Shown piece by piece: positions 1-5,777 of a stretch of 6,187 bases of DNA. The translations under genes were made by a program, and so were the position numbers. The DNA comes from Thermogutta sp. (GTDB lineage: Bacteria; Planctomycetota; Planctomycetia; Pirellulales; Thermoguttaceae): positions 1 to 6,187 of the forward strand of contig JAAZNR010000813.1 of the NCBI GenBank assembly GCA_012798155.1, written 5' to 3'. The notes beneath the pieces were generated by a model. That model saw only the letters and a list, made by a program, of their open reading frames with translations, did no database searches and was not told the origin of the DNA. The stretch's first letter is position 1. The number at the start of each line of letters is the position of its first letter.

Positions 1-223
1 CCTGGCCGGCCGACCGCTGCAATTCAAGCGGTTGTGCCGGACGTTTAGCGATTGCACGACGGGCCCGCGCAACGGCCTGGTGAGCGGCTGCTATCCGCTG
101 GATCCGTACTACAAGTCGCTGCCGGAGCACGCAAGGCTGAAGGAAATCAAGGCCCGCACGCCCGCGGCCACGGACCGACCCGCCTCTGGGGGCGGGCTTT
201 CAACAGTAGAGGATCAGTCGTGA
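1..223 (+). CDS. C-terminal end of an unrecognised protein (partial, open at left edge)
   Basis: This is the last 73 codons of a gene that begins left of the window; the frame is open from base 2 and ends at TGA 221-223. Codons are mostly G or C at the third position, as in the genes that follow, which supports real coding. The visible protein has three cysteines spaced C-x5-C-x11-C (fragment residues 12, 18 and 30) around the motif '[19 protein letters not shown]', followed by a charged stretch and a low-complexity tail rich in Ala, Pro and Gly. I do not recognise the family. The cysteines could bind a metal or Fe-S cluster, but that is inference. Its stop codon overlaps the GTG start of the exporter gene (GTGA, 220-223), so the two are almost certainly co-transcribed and translationally coupled. 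Its product probably works with, or supplies substrate to, the exporter. Confidence 0.7.
   Translation, partial: LAGRPLQFKRLCRTFSDCTTGPRNGLVSGCYPLDPYYKSLPEHARLKEIKARTPAATDRPASGGGLSTVEDQS
208..213 (+). promoter_or_regulatory. Shine-Dalgarno that sets the exporter start
   Basis: AGAGGA lies six bases before the GTG at 220-222. Together with the 4-base GTGA overlap with the upstream stop, it favours GTG 220 as the start over any in-frame start further upstream. Starting upstream would add about 56 residues of Arg/Gly/Ala-rich sequence with no membrane or domain character, lying within the preceding gene. Confidence 0.65.
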
Positions 224-2658
224 ATCGCGACGGTTACGCTTTGGCGTCCACTTCCGTCGGCTCGCGTCTCGCGTTTCGCATCGCGTCGTTCTTGGTGGCG
301 CGGCGGTGGGTATTGTTAGCGATCGGCGTCATTCTGCTTGCCGCATCCCTCTTGCCGGCCATGCGGCTGCAATTCGATCGCTCGCTGGACCGATTGTTTC
401 GGCCGGGCGACCCCGATCTGGCGGCTCTCCAGCGGATTCGCCGCGTCTTCTCGGCCGGCGATATGATTCTGGTCGCCTATCGCGACCCGGGCCTGGCAGC
501 CCCCGACGCGAGCGGTCTGGAACGCCTCCGCGAAATCGTGCGGGCCCTTCGCGCCATTCCCGGCGTTTACGACGTGTGGAGCTTGGATCAACCCTTGGGC
601 GATGAGATCGTCGATCCGCATTCCGACTTGGCGGCGCGGATGCGGGAACTGTTCGAGGGATACACGCACAATCACCGCGGCGACATCTCGGGCCTGTCGG
701 TGCTGCTCCGGCCGGAGGCTTCGATGGGCCGCGCTCGCGAGGAGACGGTCGCCGAGGTGCGACGTCTGGCGGCATCGCTGCCGAACGGCATGATGGCGGG
801 GGAGCCTGTCCTGACGGTCGAGGGATTCCGTTATATCGCCCAGGACGGCAGCCGGCTCGGCTGGGTCTCCGCGCTCTTGCTGGCCGCCGTGATCTTTCTC
901 GTCACGGGCCGCCCGCGTTTCGTTCTGGTCTCCTTGGCGGTGGTCCAGGTCGCCGTGTTCGGCACGCAGGCCTCGATGGTCCTGTTGAAGCTGCATGTCA
1001 GTTGGGTCAGCTCCATCCTGACCGCCGTCATCACGGTGGTGGGAATCGGCGCGGTGATCCATATCCTGGTCCGCTTCCAGGAAAAGTCGCGCGTAGCCCA
1101 AACCGAAGAACAAGCCCTGACCGCCGCCCTGGCGGAGTTGGTACGCCCCGTGTTCTGGGTCCTGGTGACCGACGCGATCGGTTTCGGGGCCTTGGGCGCG
1201 TCCCGAGTTCGGCCGATCCAGGAGTTCTCCTGGATGATGGTACTCGCCGTGGTTTGGGTGGGAATTGCCGCGGCGCTCTTCGTGCCGGGACTGGTTCTCT
1301 TTCCCGGCCCGCGGTGGGGCGTGTCCCGCCGTCGTTTCCTGTCGAACGCCGAATCCCGCCGGACCCGCGTGCTCGATCAAGCGTTGGAAGCGCTGCTCCG
1401 CGGGGCGACGCGACATTGGCGGATTTCGGCCCTGGTGATCGCGGCGATCGCCGTCGCGGGGGTGATCGGCTGGAGCCGGCTCCGCGTGGAGACCGATTTT
1501 ACGCGGAACTTTCGCCGGGACAGCGACGTCGCCCGAGCGTACGGCTTCATCGAGCGGGAATTGGGCGGGGCGGGCGTTTGGGATATCCTCCTGCCCGCTC
1601 CGGAGCATTTGAGCTGGCCCTACCTCCGCCGCGTGCAAAGGCTGGAAGATCGCCTCCGCCGGGAAGTCATCGTTCCTACGGATTCGGGTGCGACTCCCGG
1701 CCTGACCAAGGTCTTGAGCCTGATCGACGCCGTTGCCGCCGCGGCGCCGAGGCCCCTGGAGGAGATTCGCCCCGATGTTGTGCGGGAGGGCGTGATCCGC
1801 GTCGGCATGGGCCTCATCCGGCAACGCATGCCCAGTCTGTACGAGGCCCTGTACGGCCCGGACCCCGCCGCCGCCCGGCCGGTCTATTGGTACCGCATCA
1901 TGCTTCGTTCTCAGGAGCGGCTTTCCACGGCCGCCAAGCGGAAGATCATCGCGGATGTGCGGCGTATCTGTCGCGAGGAGTTCCCCAAGGGTTTCGAGGG
2001 CGATCCCACCCGGGAGCCGGTCGTCGGCGGTTATTACGTGCTCCTGACCCGGCTCGTCGCGAGCGTCCTGGAGGATCAGGGCAAAAGCCTGTCCCTGGCG
2101 ATCTTGGGCGTATTCGTGACGATGCTGATCGTGTCGCGGAGCGTCGTGACGGCATTGGCGTCCCTCTTGGCGAATCTGCTGCCCGTGGCCGCCGTGCTGG
2201 GGGCGTTGGGTTGGCTGGGCGTGCCCGCCAATATCGGAAGCGCAATGATGGCCGCCGTGGCCCTCGGCCTTTCGGTGGACGGCACCATCCATTACCTGTT
2301 TGTTCGCGACGCGGCCTTGCGGTCGGGAAGGACGTACGGCGAGGCGTTGCGGGCCGCGCAATCCGTGGTCGGTCCGGCCGCCGTGCTGGCGACTCTGGCC
2401 CTGACTGCCGGCTTTGCCACGATGATTCTCAGCGAGCTTATCCCCACCGTGCACTTCGGTCTGCTGCTCAGCCTGACCATGCTGGGCGGGATGTTGTCCA
2501 ATCTTTACGTGCTCCCATGGATGCTGGCGTTGTCGGACCGCCTAAAAAGAAGAAAGTGCCCGGAAGCACGCCGCCTTGCGCCGGTGGAGTCCTCGCCGGC
2601 CGCCGACGAATTGCTTGGCGCGCCGGCGATAACCGAGGAGAGCGGGATTCGCCGCTGA
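220..2658 (+). CDS. RND-superfamily (MMPL/COG1033-type) membrane exporter
   Basis: The 812-residue product is a predicted inner-membrane exporter of the RND superfamily, in the MMPL/'predicted exporter' branch that moves lipids or other hydrophobic molecules using the proton gradient. The duplicated two-half layout is complete. TM1 is near residues 30-48, directly followed by the typical '[16 protein letters not shown]' segment. A first periplasmic domain spans about 49-211, then five TM segments fall in about 212-360. TM7 is near 400-420, a second periplasmic domain spans about 421-622, and the last TM bundle runs from about 623 to 770. A basic cytoplasmic tail follows. The second half carries the canonical '[12 protein letters not shown]' motif with Asp687 and His691. 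The matching place in the first half reads '[13 protein letters not shown]', with His281 but no acidic residue. The gene overlaps the preceding gene by four bases. Substrate cannot be told from sequence; hopanoid or lipid export is only a guess from relatives. Confidence 0.88.
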   Translation: MNRDGYALASTSVGSRLAFRIASFLVARRWVLLAIGVILLAASLLPAMRLQFDRSLDRLFRPGDPDLAALQRIRRVFSAGDMILVAYRDPGLAAPDASGLERLREIVRALRAIPGVYDVWSLDQPLGDEIVDPHSDLAARMRELFEGYTHNHRGDISGLSVLLRPEASMGRAREETVAEVRRLAASLPNGMMAGEPVLTVEGFRYIAQDGSRLGWVSALLLAAVIFLVTGRPRFVLVSLAVVQVAVFGTQASMVLLKLHVSWVSSILTAVITVVGIGAVIHILVRFQEKSRVAQTEEQALTAALAELVRPVFWVLVTDAIGFGALGASRVRPIQEFSWMMVLAVVWVGIAAALFVPGLVLFPGPRWGVSRRRFLSNAESRRTRVLDQALEALLRGATRHWRISALVIAAIAVAGVIGWSRLRVETDFTRNFRRDSDVARAYGFIERELGGAGVWDILLPAPEHLSWPYLRRVQRLEDRLRREVIVPTDSGATPGLTKVLSLIDAVAAAAPRPLEEIRPDVVREGVIRVGMGLIRQRMPSLYEALYGPDPAAARPVYWYRIMLRSQERLSTAAKRKIIADVRRICREEFPKGFEGDPTREPVVGGYYVLLTRLVASVLEDQGKSLSLAILGVFVTMLIVSRSVVTALASLLANLLPVAAVLGALGWLGVPANIGSAMMAAVALGLSVDGTIHYLFVRDAALRSGRTYGEALRAAQSVVGPAAVLATLALTAGFATMILSELIPTVHFGLLLSLTMLGGMLSNLYVLPWMLALSDRLKRRKCPEARRLAPVESSPAADELLGAPAITEESGIRR

Positions 2659-2664
2659 CCGTCT

Positions 2665-2691
2665 TCGCAGCCTCCCGATGCCGTGCTGCGA
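2665..2691. terminator. Possible bidirectional terminator hairpin between convergent genes
   Basis: TCGCAGC (2665-2671) and GCTGCGA (2685-2691) form a perfect 7-bp stem with a 13-base loop in the 62-base gap between the exporter stop and the PP2C stop. The position is right for a shared terminator of two converging genes. There is no real U-tract on either side, so if it terminates transcription it is weak or factor-assisted. Confidence 0.3.
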
Positions 2692-2720
2692 CTTCCCGCC
2701 GCGCTGCCAAAGGGGGGCCG

Positions 2721-4157
2721 TCAGTGAGTTTCCTCGAAACCTTCGTAGAAGCCGGCGGGCGGGGTGGATTTGCGGCTCCCCAACGAGCGGGCAACGCTCA
2801 TGATCAGCGACATGGCACGGCAACTATCGGCAATCGCCGCGGCCATGTCGCCGCTCGCCGCGGCCTGCTCCGCGCGTTCCCGCAACCCCTGAAAGCGTTC
2901 CCATGGAACGTCCCAGCCTTCTTTGCGGGCCGCCGACTCCTGATCTTGCAGAATGATCTGAAGCTTGTCGTAAAAGTCCCGTCGCGGCGTGGCATCCGCC
3001 GTCGCGTACGGCCCCTTTCCCAGTCTTGGTCCGCGCCGCGAGCCGTGGATCGGGCCGCTCCTCGCTTGCGAAGCGATAAAGTGCAGCGCACAAGCCGCCA
3101 GGAGGAGCATCAGACCCCCGATACCTAGCCCGATTCCTAGCCGGAAGGCGATACCTGGCCCGAAGCCGATACCCGGCCCGAAGGCTTGGGGCACGAAACC
3201 GGCGATCAGCATCGATCCCCATCCAATCGCCGCGAACAAAGCGCCGAGGATGCCCACGGATAGGGGAATCCATTTTCGGATCCCGGAACGAGGCGGGCCG
3301 TTCGCGTCCGAGGGGGCGGGGCGCTCGGCGCCTGTCCGCGTACCGGCGGGCGGTGAGCCGGCGACGGCCTCGCACTGGGGAGAAAGGACCTCCACAATGA
3401 CCAGGGTGATGTTGTCCGGCCCACCGCGGAGATTGGCCAAGTCGATCAAGGCCGGCCCCGCCTCCCGCGGCGGCAAGCAGGTGAGAATCTGGCCCAATTC
3501 CTCATCGCTGACCTGCCCGGAAAGGCCGTCGCTGCACAAGAGGAAGGTATCCCCTTTTTCGATCGGAAAGGGGCCCTCCAGGTCCACCTGGACCGTGGGG
3601 TTCGGACCCAAGGATCGGGTGATGATATTCTTCGGAACGTAGTCCAGGTTGGCCCCTTCAGGGAGATTTCCCAGCGTGCGTAGCTCCCAAACCAGGCTGT
3701 GATCGTAGGAAAGCTGTTCGATCCGCGGCTTTCGGCATAGATAGGTGCGGCTGTCGCCCACTTGCGCCGTGTAGGCCCCCTCGGGAAGCAAGCACAACAC
3801 GCTGACCGTGGTGCCCATCCCGCGAAAATCGTCGCTCGATTTGCCGCGGAGGTGAATCTGCCGGTTGGCCTCTTCGACGGCCTCGCGGAGGGCCTCCGGC
3901 GGAGAGAGGTCGCGGAGCTTGCGGTAGGTCAAGGGGATGGTCTCGGCGGCGACCTTGCTGGCCAGCTCACCCGCCGCGTGGGCGCCCATGCCGTCCGCCA
4001 CCAAGAATAGATGGCCGCGGGCGTGAAAGGCTTCGACGCTGGGAGCGAGGTCCACGGCGTACGAATCTTGGTTGTTGATTCGGCGCAGACCGACGTCGGT
4101 GCCGGCATAATATTCCAGGCAGTGTTGCCAGATGTTGCCGTGCGACGATGCCGTCAT
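2721..4157 (-). CDS. Membrane-tethered PP2C-family serine/threonine protein phosphatase
   Basis: The 478-residue protein is a metal-dependent PP2C (PPM) phosphatase that removes phosphate from Ser/Thr, typically opposing Hanks-type kinases. The catalytic domain fills about residues 15-257 and its motifs are intact: 'GTDVGLRRINNQDS' (Asp31), 'VADGMGAHAAGE' (Asp55, Gly56), 'GMGTT', 'VGDSR' (134-137), 'CSDGL' (Asp210) and 'GGPDNIT' (Asp248, Asn249). A Pro/Gly/Arg-rich linker follows (about 265-295), then hydrophobic segments at about 297-322 and 340-362. Between these is a glycine repeat of the type GPGIGF. A cytoplasmic-looking helical tail runs from about 363 to 478 ('DFYDKLQIILQDQESAARKE...'), which I recall from planctomycete PP2Cs; its role is unknown. 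With both hydrophobic segments spanning, catalytic domain and tail would face the cytoplasm. The ATG at 4155-4157 has no Shine-Dalgarno, but the first 18 residues fit the family. No kinase gene is visible nearby. No convincing promoter was found upstream. Confidence 0.92.
   Translation of the reverse strand: MTASSHGNIWQHCLEYYAGTDVGLRRINNQDSYAVDLAPSVEAFHARGHLFLVADGMGAHAAGELASKVAAETIPLTYRKLRDLSPPEALREAVEEANRQIHLRGKSSDDFRGMGTTVSVLCLLPEGAYTAQVGDSRTYLCRKPRIEQLSYDHSLVWELRTLGNLPEGANLDYVPKNIITRSLGPNPTVQVDLEGPFPIEKGDTFLLCSDGLSGQVSDEELGQILTCLPPREAGPALIDLANLRGGPDNITLVIVEVLSPQCEAVAGSPPAGTRTGAERPAPSDANGPPRSGIRKWIPLSVGILGALFAAIGWGSMLIAGFVPQAFGPGIGFGPGIAFRLGIGLGIGGLMLLLAACALHFIASQARSGPIHGSRRGPRLGKGPYATADATPRRDFYDKLQIILQDQESAARKEGWDVPWERFQGLRERAEQAAASGDMAAAIADSCRAMSLIMSVARSLGSRKSTPPAGFYEGFEETH
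3118..3183. repeat. In-frame 18-base tandem repeat inside the PP2C gene
   Basis: Three 18-base units (3130-3147, 3148-3165, 3166-3183) plus a 12-base partial unit (3118-3129) follow one pattern, for example 'ccgatacccggcccgaag'. The repeat is a multiple of three, so it encodes a hexapeptide pattern, GPGIGF/GPGIAF and variants, at residues about 325-346. This lies in the loop and the start of the second hydrophobic segment of the phosphatase. Such a tract can gain or lose units without breaking the frame. Confidence 0.75.
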
Positions 4158-4170
4158 AGGTCACGGGTGG

Positions 4171-4190
4171 TGTGTCGGAATGTGTCGGAA
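4171..4190. repeat. Perfect tandem decamer upstream of the PP2C start
   Basis: TGTGTCGGAA occurs twice head to tail, ending 13 bases before the PP2C ATG when read on the minus strand (TTCCGACACA twice). It sits where a Shine-Dalgarno or operator would be expected, but it has no Shine-Dalgarno character. It could be a regulator site or simple replication slippage. Confidence 0.6.
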
Positions 4191-4345
4191 TAGAGTATCT
4201 CTCGGTTCGGCCCTGCAATCCGCCGCCGACTCCTATTGTTGCATCGGAAAACTCGGATTCCCAGTGCTCCGGCGAGTTTCCGCCCAGAATCGTCGGCCGG
4301 CCTGCCGTTTTCCGAACTACCGAGACCCTACCCGCCGCCCATCCG

Positions 4346-4450
4346 CGCCTCCGGTTCGGCGGCCGGCCGCCGCCCTTTTCCCCGTGCGGTTCGGCGCCTG
4401 GTCGGCGCTCTTGCCCCCGTGCGGTTCGGCGGCTGGGTGCCGCCTCTCAA
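4346..4450. repeat. Three-unit 35-base tandem repeat, each unit with a conserved hairpin
   Basis: Three units of exactly 35 bases (4346-4380, 4381-4415, 4416-4450) share the core CGGTTCGGCG at 4352, 4387 and 4422. Units 2 and 3 share a perfect 16-base opening. Each unit contains a 6-bp stem with a 5-base loop at the same offset. Unit 1 is GGCGGC/GCCGCC (4358-4374), unit 2 is GGCGCC/GGCGCT with one wobble (4393-4409), and unit 3 is GGCGGC/GCCGCC (4428-4444). In unit 2 both arms changed in a way that keeps the pairing. The period is not a multiple of three, so the array is not coding, although its last unit overlaps the parA stop codon (4447-4449). It may act as a 3' stabiliser or terminator of the parA transcript, or be a REP-like mobile palindrome. 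Confidence 0.75.
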
Positions 4451-5274
4451 CCGGCCGCTCGTTGGGGTGACGAATAGGCCCCTTCCGCGGCTTGCGCCAG
4501 CACTTCCTGGGCCAATTTCCGATAGTCCTCCGCCCCGTTGGAGTCGGGGGCATACGCGAAAATGGAGCGGCCGAAACTGGGCGCCTCGGCCAATCGGATG
4601 TTGCGGCGGATCCGCGTGCGAAACATGCGGGCCCCGGACCACGGTTTTTCGGCTTCGTGCCGGCGGTCGAAAAAGGCGTCCACGTCCGCACAGACCTCGG
4701 CCGCCAACCGCGTCGTGGCATCGAACATGCAAAGGACGACCCCCGTCAGACGCAGCCGGCCATTCAGGCGTTTGGCCACAAGCTCGACGGTTTGCAACAG
4801 CTTGCTCAAGCCGTGCAACGCCAAGAAATGGGGTTGCAGCGGAATGAAGACCTCCTGGACGGCCGCCAGGGTGTTGATGGTCAAAATACCCAGCGAGGGC
4901 GGGCAATCCACGATGATGTAGTCGAATTCCGCGGCGTCTTCCGACAGCTTGTCGCGGAGAATGACCTCTCTTCCCACCACTCCGGCCAGTTCGACCTCCG
5001 CCGCGGCCAAGTCGAGATGGGAGGGCACGATCCAGAGACCGCTTTCGACCTCGCGGCGAACCTCCCGGATCGGCCGATCCCGGACCAACACGTCGTAGAC
5101 CGAGGGCATCTCCAATTGCGGTTCGATGCCGCAGTGCAGCGTGGCGTGGGCCTGGGGGTCCATGTCGATCAGGCATACCCGGCAGCCGGCGGCCGCCAAC
5201 GCGGCACTCAGATTCACCGCCGTCGTGGTTTTCCCCACGCCGCCCTTTTGGTTCATCATCGCGATGGTCCGCAT
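4447..5274 (-). CDS. parA: ParA/Soj-type chromosome- or cargo-partitioning ATPase
   Basis: The 275-residue product is a P-loop ATPase of the ParA/MinD class, which normally dimerises on ATP, binds DNA non-specifically and positions chromosomes, plasmids or large complexes together with a ParB-like partner. It begins 'MRTIAMMNQKGGVGKTT', the deviant Walker A motif, with signature Lys10 and catalytic Lys15. Walker A' is 'LIDMDPQAHAT' (Asp37, Asp39) and Walker B is 'YIIVDCPPSLGILTINTLAA' (Asp123). The C-terminal part, 'TRIRRNIRLAEAPSFGRSIFAYAP' with 'NGAEDYRKLAQEVL', is typical of chromosomal Soj proteins. Length is slightly above the usual 250-265 residues because of a C-terminal tail. I chose ATG 5272-5274 over GTG 5287-5289 because a GGAGG lies eight bases before the ATG. 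No parB or parS-like site is visible, so it is an orphan here. PP2C lies 289 bases downstream on the same strand, probably as a separate unit. Confidence 0.93.
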   Translation of the reverse strand: MRTIAMMNQKGGVGKTTTAVNLSAALAAAGCRVCLIDMDPQAHATLHCGIEPQLEMPSVYDVLVRDRPIREVRREVESGLWIVPSHLDLAAAEVELAGVVGREVILRDKLSEDAAEFDYIIVDCPPSLGILTINTLAAVQEVFIPLQPHFLALHGLSKLLQTVELVAKRLNGRLRLTGVVLCMFDATTRLAAEVCADVDAFFDRRHEAEKPWSGARMFRTRIRRNIRLAEAPSFGRSIFAYAPDSNGAEDYRKLAQEVLAQAAEGAYSSPQRAAG

Positions 5275-5282
5275 CCGTTCGT

Positions 5283-5287
5283 CCTCC
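5283..5287 (-). promoter_or_regulatory. Shine-Dalgarno that sets the parA start
   Basis: Reading on the minus strand, GGAGG is followed by eight bases and the ATG at 5274. The competing GTG start at 5289 overlaps this site and has none of its own, so the shorter 275-residue form is preferred. Confidence 0.75.
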
Positions 5288-5349
5288 ACTTCGGCAAGGA
5301 TCGCCGCGCGACGGGAATTCGGCCCGTTTGCGGGAAGAAGGGGCCCGTG

Positions 5350-5379
5350 TTGCAGGCCGCATTATTGCAAGCCGCGTTA
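5350..5379. repeat. 15-base tandem repeat upstream of parA
   Basis: Two adjacent 15-base units, ttgcaggccgcatta (5350-5364) and ttgcaagccgcgtta (5365-5379), match at 13 of 15 positions. They lie 76-105 bases before the parA ATG, in the predicted 5' untranslated region and touching the candidate -10 box. They could be paired operator sites for a parA regulator, possibly ParA itself; this is inference. Confidence 0.45.
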
Positions 5380-5384
5380 TTATA
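5379..5384 (-). promoter_or_regulatory. Possible -10 box of the parA promoter
   Basis: A perfect TATAAT is present on the minus strand in an unusually AT-rich patch of an otherwise GC-rich region, about 105 bases before the parA ATG. No recognisable -35 hexamer lies 16-18 bases upstream (around 5401-5408), so the call rests on the -10 alone. Confidence 0.35.
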
Positions 5385-5544
5385 AGGACGGCGGACAGCG
5401 GCTCCTAGAGCAAGTCGGCGCTTTTTCCCTATCGCCCAAGCCGCCTATCTTGTACCGCGGCTGCATCGCCCCTTGCTCAGCAGGCTCCAATCCGGGAACT
5501 GTCCGCGCAGGCCCTTCGGACTGCTCACGGTTGTGGTGAGACCA

Positions 5545-5561
5545 GCGGCTGGATGCCGCCT
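5545..5561. repeat. Dispersed relative of the 35-base hairpin unit
   Basis: The 17-base core gcggctggatgccgcct matches the hairpin core of the third tandem unit (4429-4445) at 16 of 17 positions. It keeps a 5-bp stem (GCGGC/GCCGC) and a 5-base loop, TGGAT in place of TGGGT. Flanking bases do not match well, so only the hairpin core is shared. In GC-rich DNA some chance similarity is possible. Confidence 0.4.
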
Positions 5562-5588
5562 GTTGCGGGCCGGTTGCGTGGGGCGGGG

Positions 5589-5649
5589 CGAATCGGGTGG
5601 CTCCGTTCCGGACTCGCTACGCTCGTCCTCCACTCCGCCGCCCGATTCG
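5589..5649. repeat. Inverted repeat with 12-bp arms
   Basis: CGAATCGGGTGG (5589-5600) pairs with CCGCCCGATTCG (5638-5649), giving 12 pairs of which one is a G-T wobble, around a 37-base centre. The centre includes the near-symmetric stretch ggactcgctacgctcgtcc (5610-5628). It looks like a REP or small non-autonomous palindromic element. No target-site duplication was recognised. Confidence 0.45.
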
Positions 5650-5669
5650 GCAGTTCCTTGAACCCCTAG

Positions 5670-5714
5670 CAGGGGACATTTCTATTCGTCAAAATCAGGG
5701 GACATTTCTATTCG
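5670..5714. repeat. Two direct copies of a 19-base 'ggggacatttctattcg' element
   Basis: The 19-base sequence caggggacatttctattcg is repeated exactly at 5670-5688 and 5696-5714, a 26-base period with a 7-base spacer. Its AT-rich body stands out from the GC-rich surroundings. From memory, similar tandem 'ggggacatttctatt' motifs occur near transposase genes in environmental bacteria, so this may be a transposon end remnant; that is not verified. The second copy ends 28 bases before the -35 box of the mgtE promoter, so the pair could alternatively be activator sites. Confidence 0.65.
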
Positions 5715-5742
5715 CGCATAACAGGATCCGCTTACGTCGCGA

Positions 5743-5771
5743 TTGACGGGGCGGAGACGGATTCTTAGAAT
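5743..5771 (+). promoter_or_regulatory. Near-consensus sigma70-type promoter for the mgtE transcript
   Basis: TTGACG (5743-5748) and TAGAAT (5766-5771) are separated by exactly 17 bases; each hexamer matches consensus at five of six positions. Transcription would start near 5778-5780. The first plus-strand gene downstream is mgtE at 6041, implying a leader of about 260 bases. This is the best promoter in the window. Confidence 0.65.
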
Positions 5772-5777
5772 GGGGTG

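Larger units (their letters stand above)
5385..5742. other. Left half of the gene-free parA/mgtE divergent region
   Basis: No credible coding sequence is present on either strand; short open frames are Arg/Pro/Ser-rich and lack start signals. The stretch contains several small palindromes: GTCCG/CGGAC with an 11-base loop (5501-5521), the hairpin relative at 5545-5561, and the inverted repeat at 5589-5649. It also contains the duplicated 19-base element at 5670-5714. The density of palindromes and short repeats suggests decayed mobile or REP-type DNA rather than a lost gene. No transposase remnant is readable. Confidence 0.5.

Noticed and set aside
316..2454. A 712-codon open frame on the minus strand opposite the exporter
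   Set aside because: It is the antisense shadow of a GC-rich gene. The product is His/Gly/Arg/Asp-rich without membrane or domain signatures, while the plus strand has complete RND motifs.
1002..3128. A 708-codon plus-strand open frame running from the exporter into the antisense of PP2C
   Set aside because: It overlaps two well-supported genes in the wrong frame or strand, and its product is Arg/Gly/Pro-rich low-complexity sequence.
4158..4446. A PP2C promoter pairing TTGCAG (4213-4218, minus strand) with a box near 4190-4197
   Set aside because: The -10 candidates match consensus at only two or three positions at usable spacing, so it cannot be told from background.
4346..4450. CRISPR array
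   Set aside because: The units are directly contiguous 35-base tandem copies with no unique spacers, and no cas genes are present.
5275..5289. GTG start at 5289 giving a 280-residue ParA
   Set aside because: The GGAGG Shine-Dalgarno overlaps this stretch and points to ATG 5274, and the family normally starts just before the Walker A motif.
4492..5385. A 297-codon plus-strand open frame opposite parA
   Set aside because: It is antisense to a gene with intact Walker motifs; the product is Gln/Arg/His-rich and matches no family.
5279..5634. A shared 12-mer, tcgtcctccact, at 5279-5290 and 5623-5634
   Set aside because: About one 12-base match is expected by chance in a window of this size, and the flanks differ.
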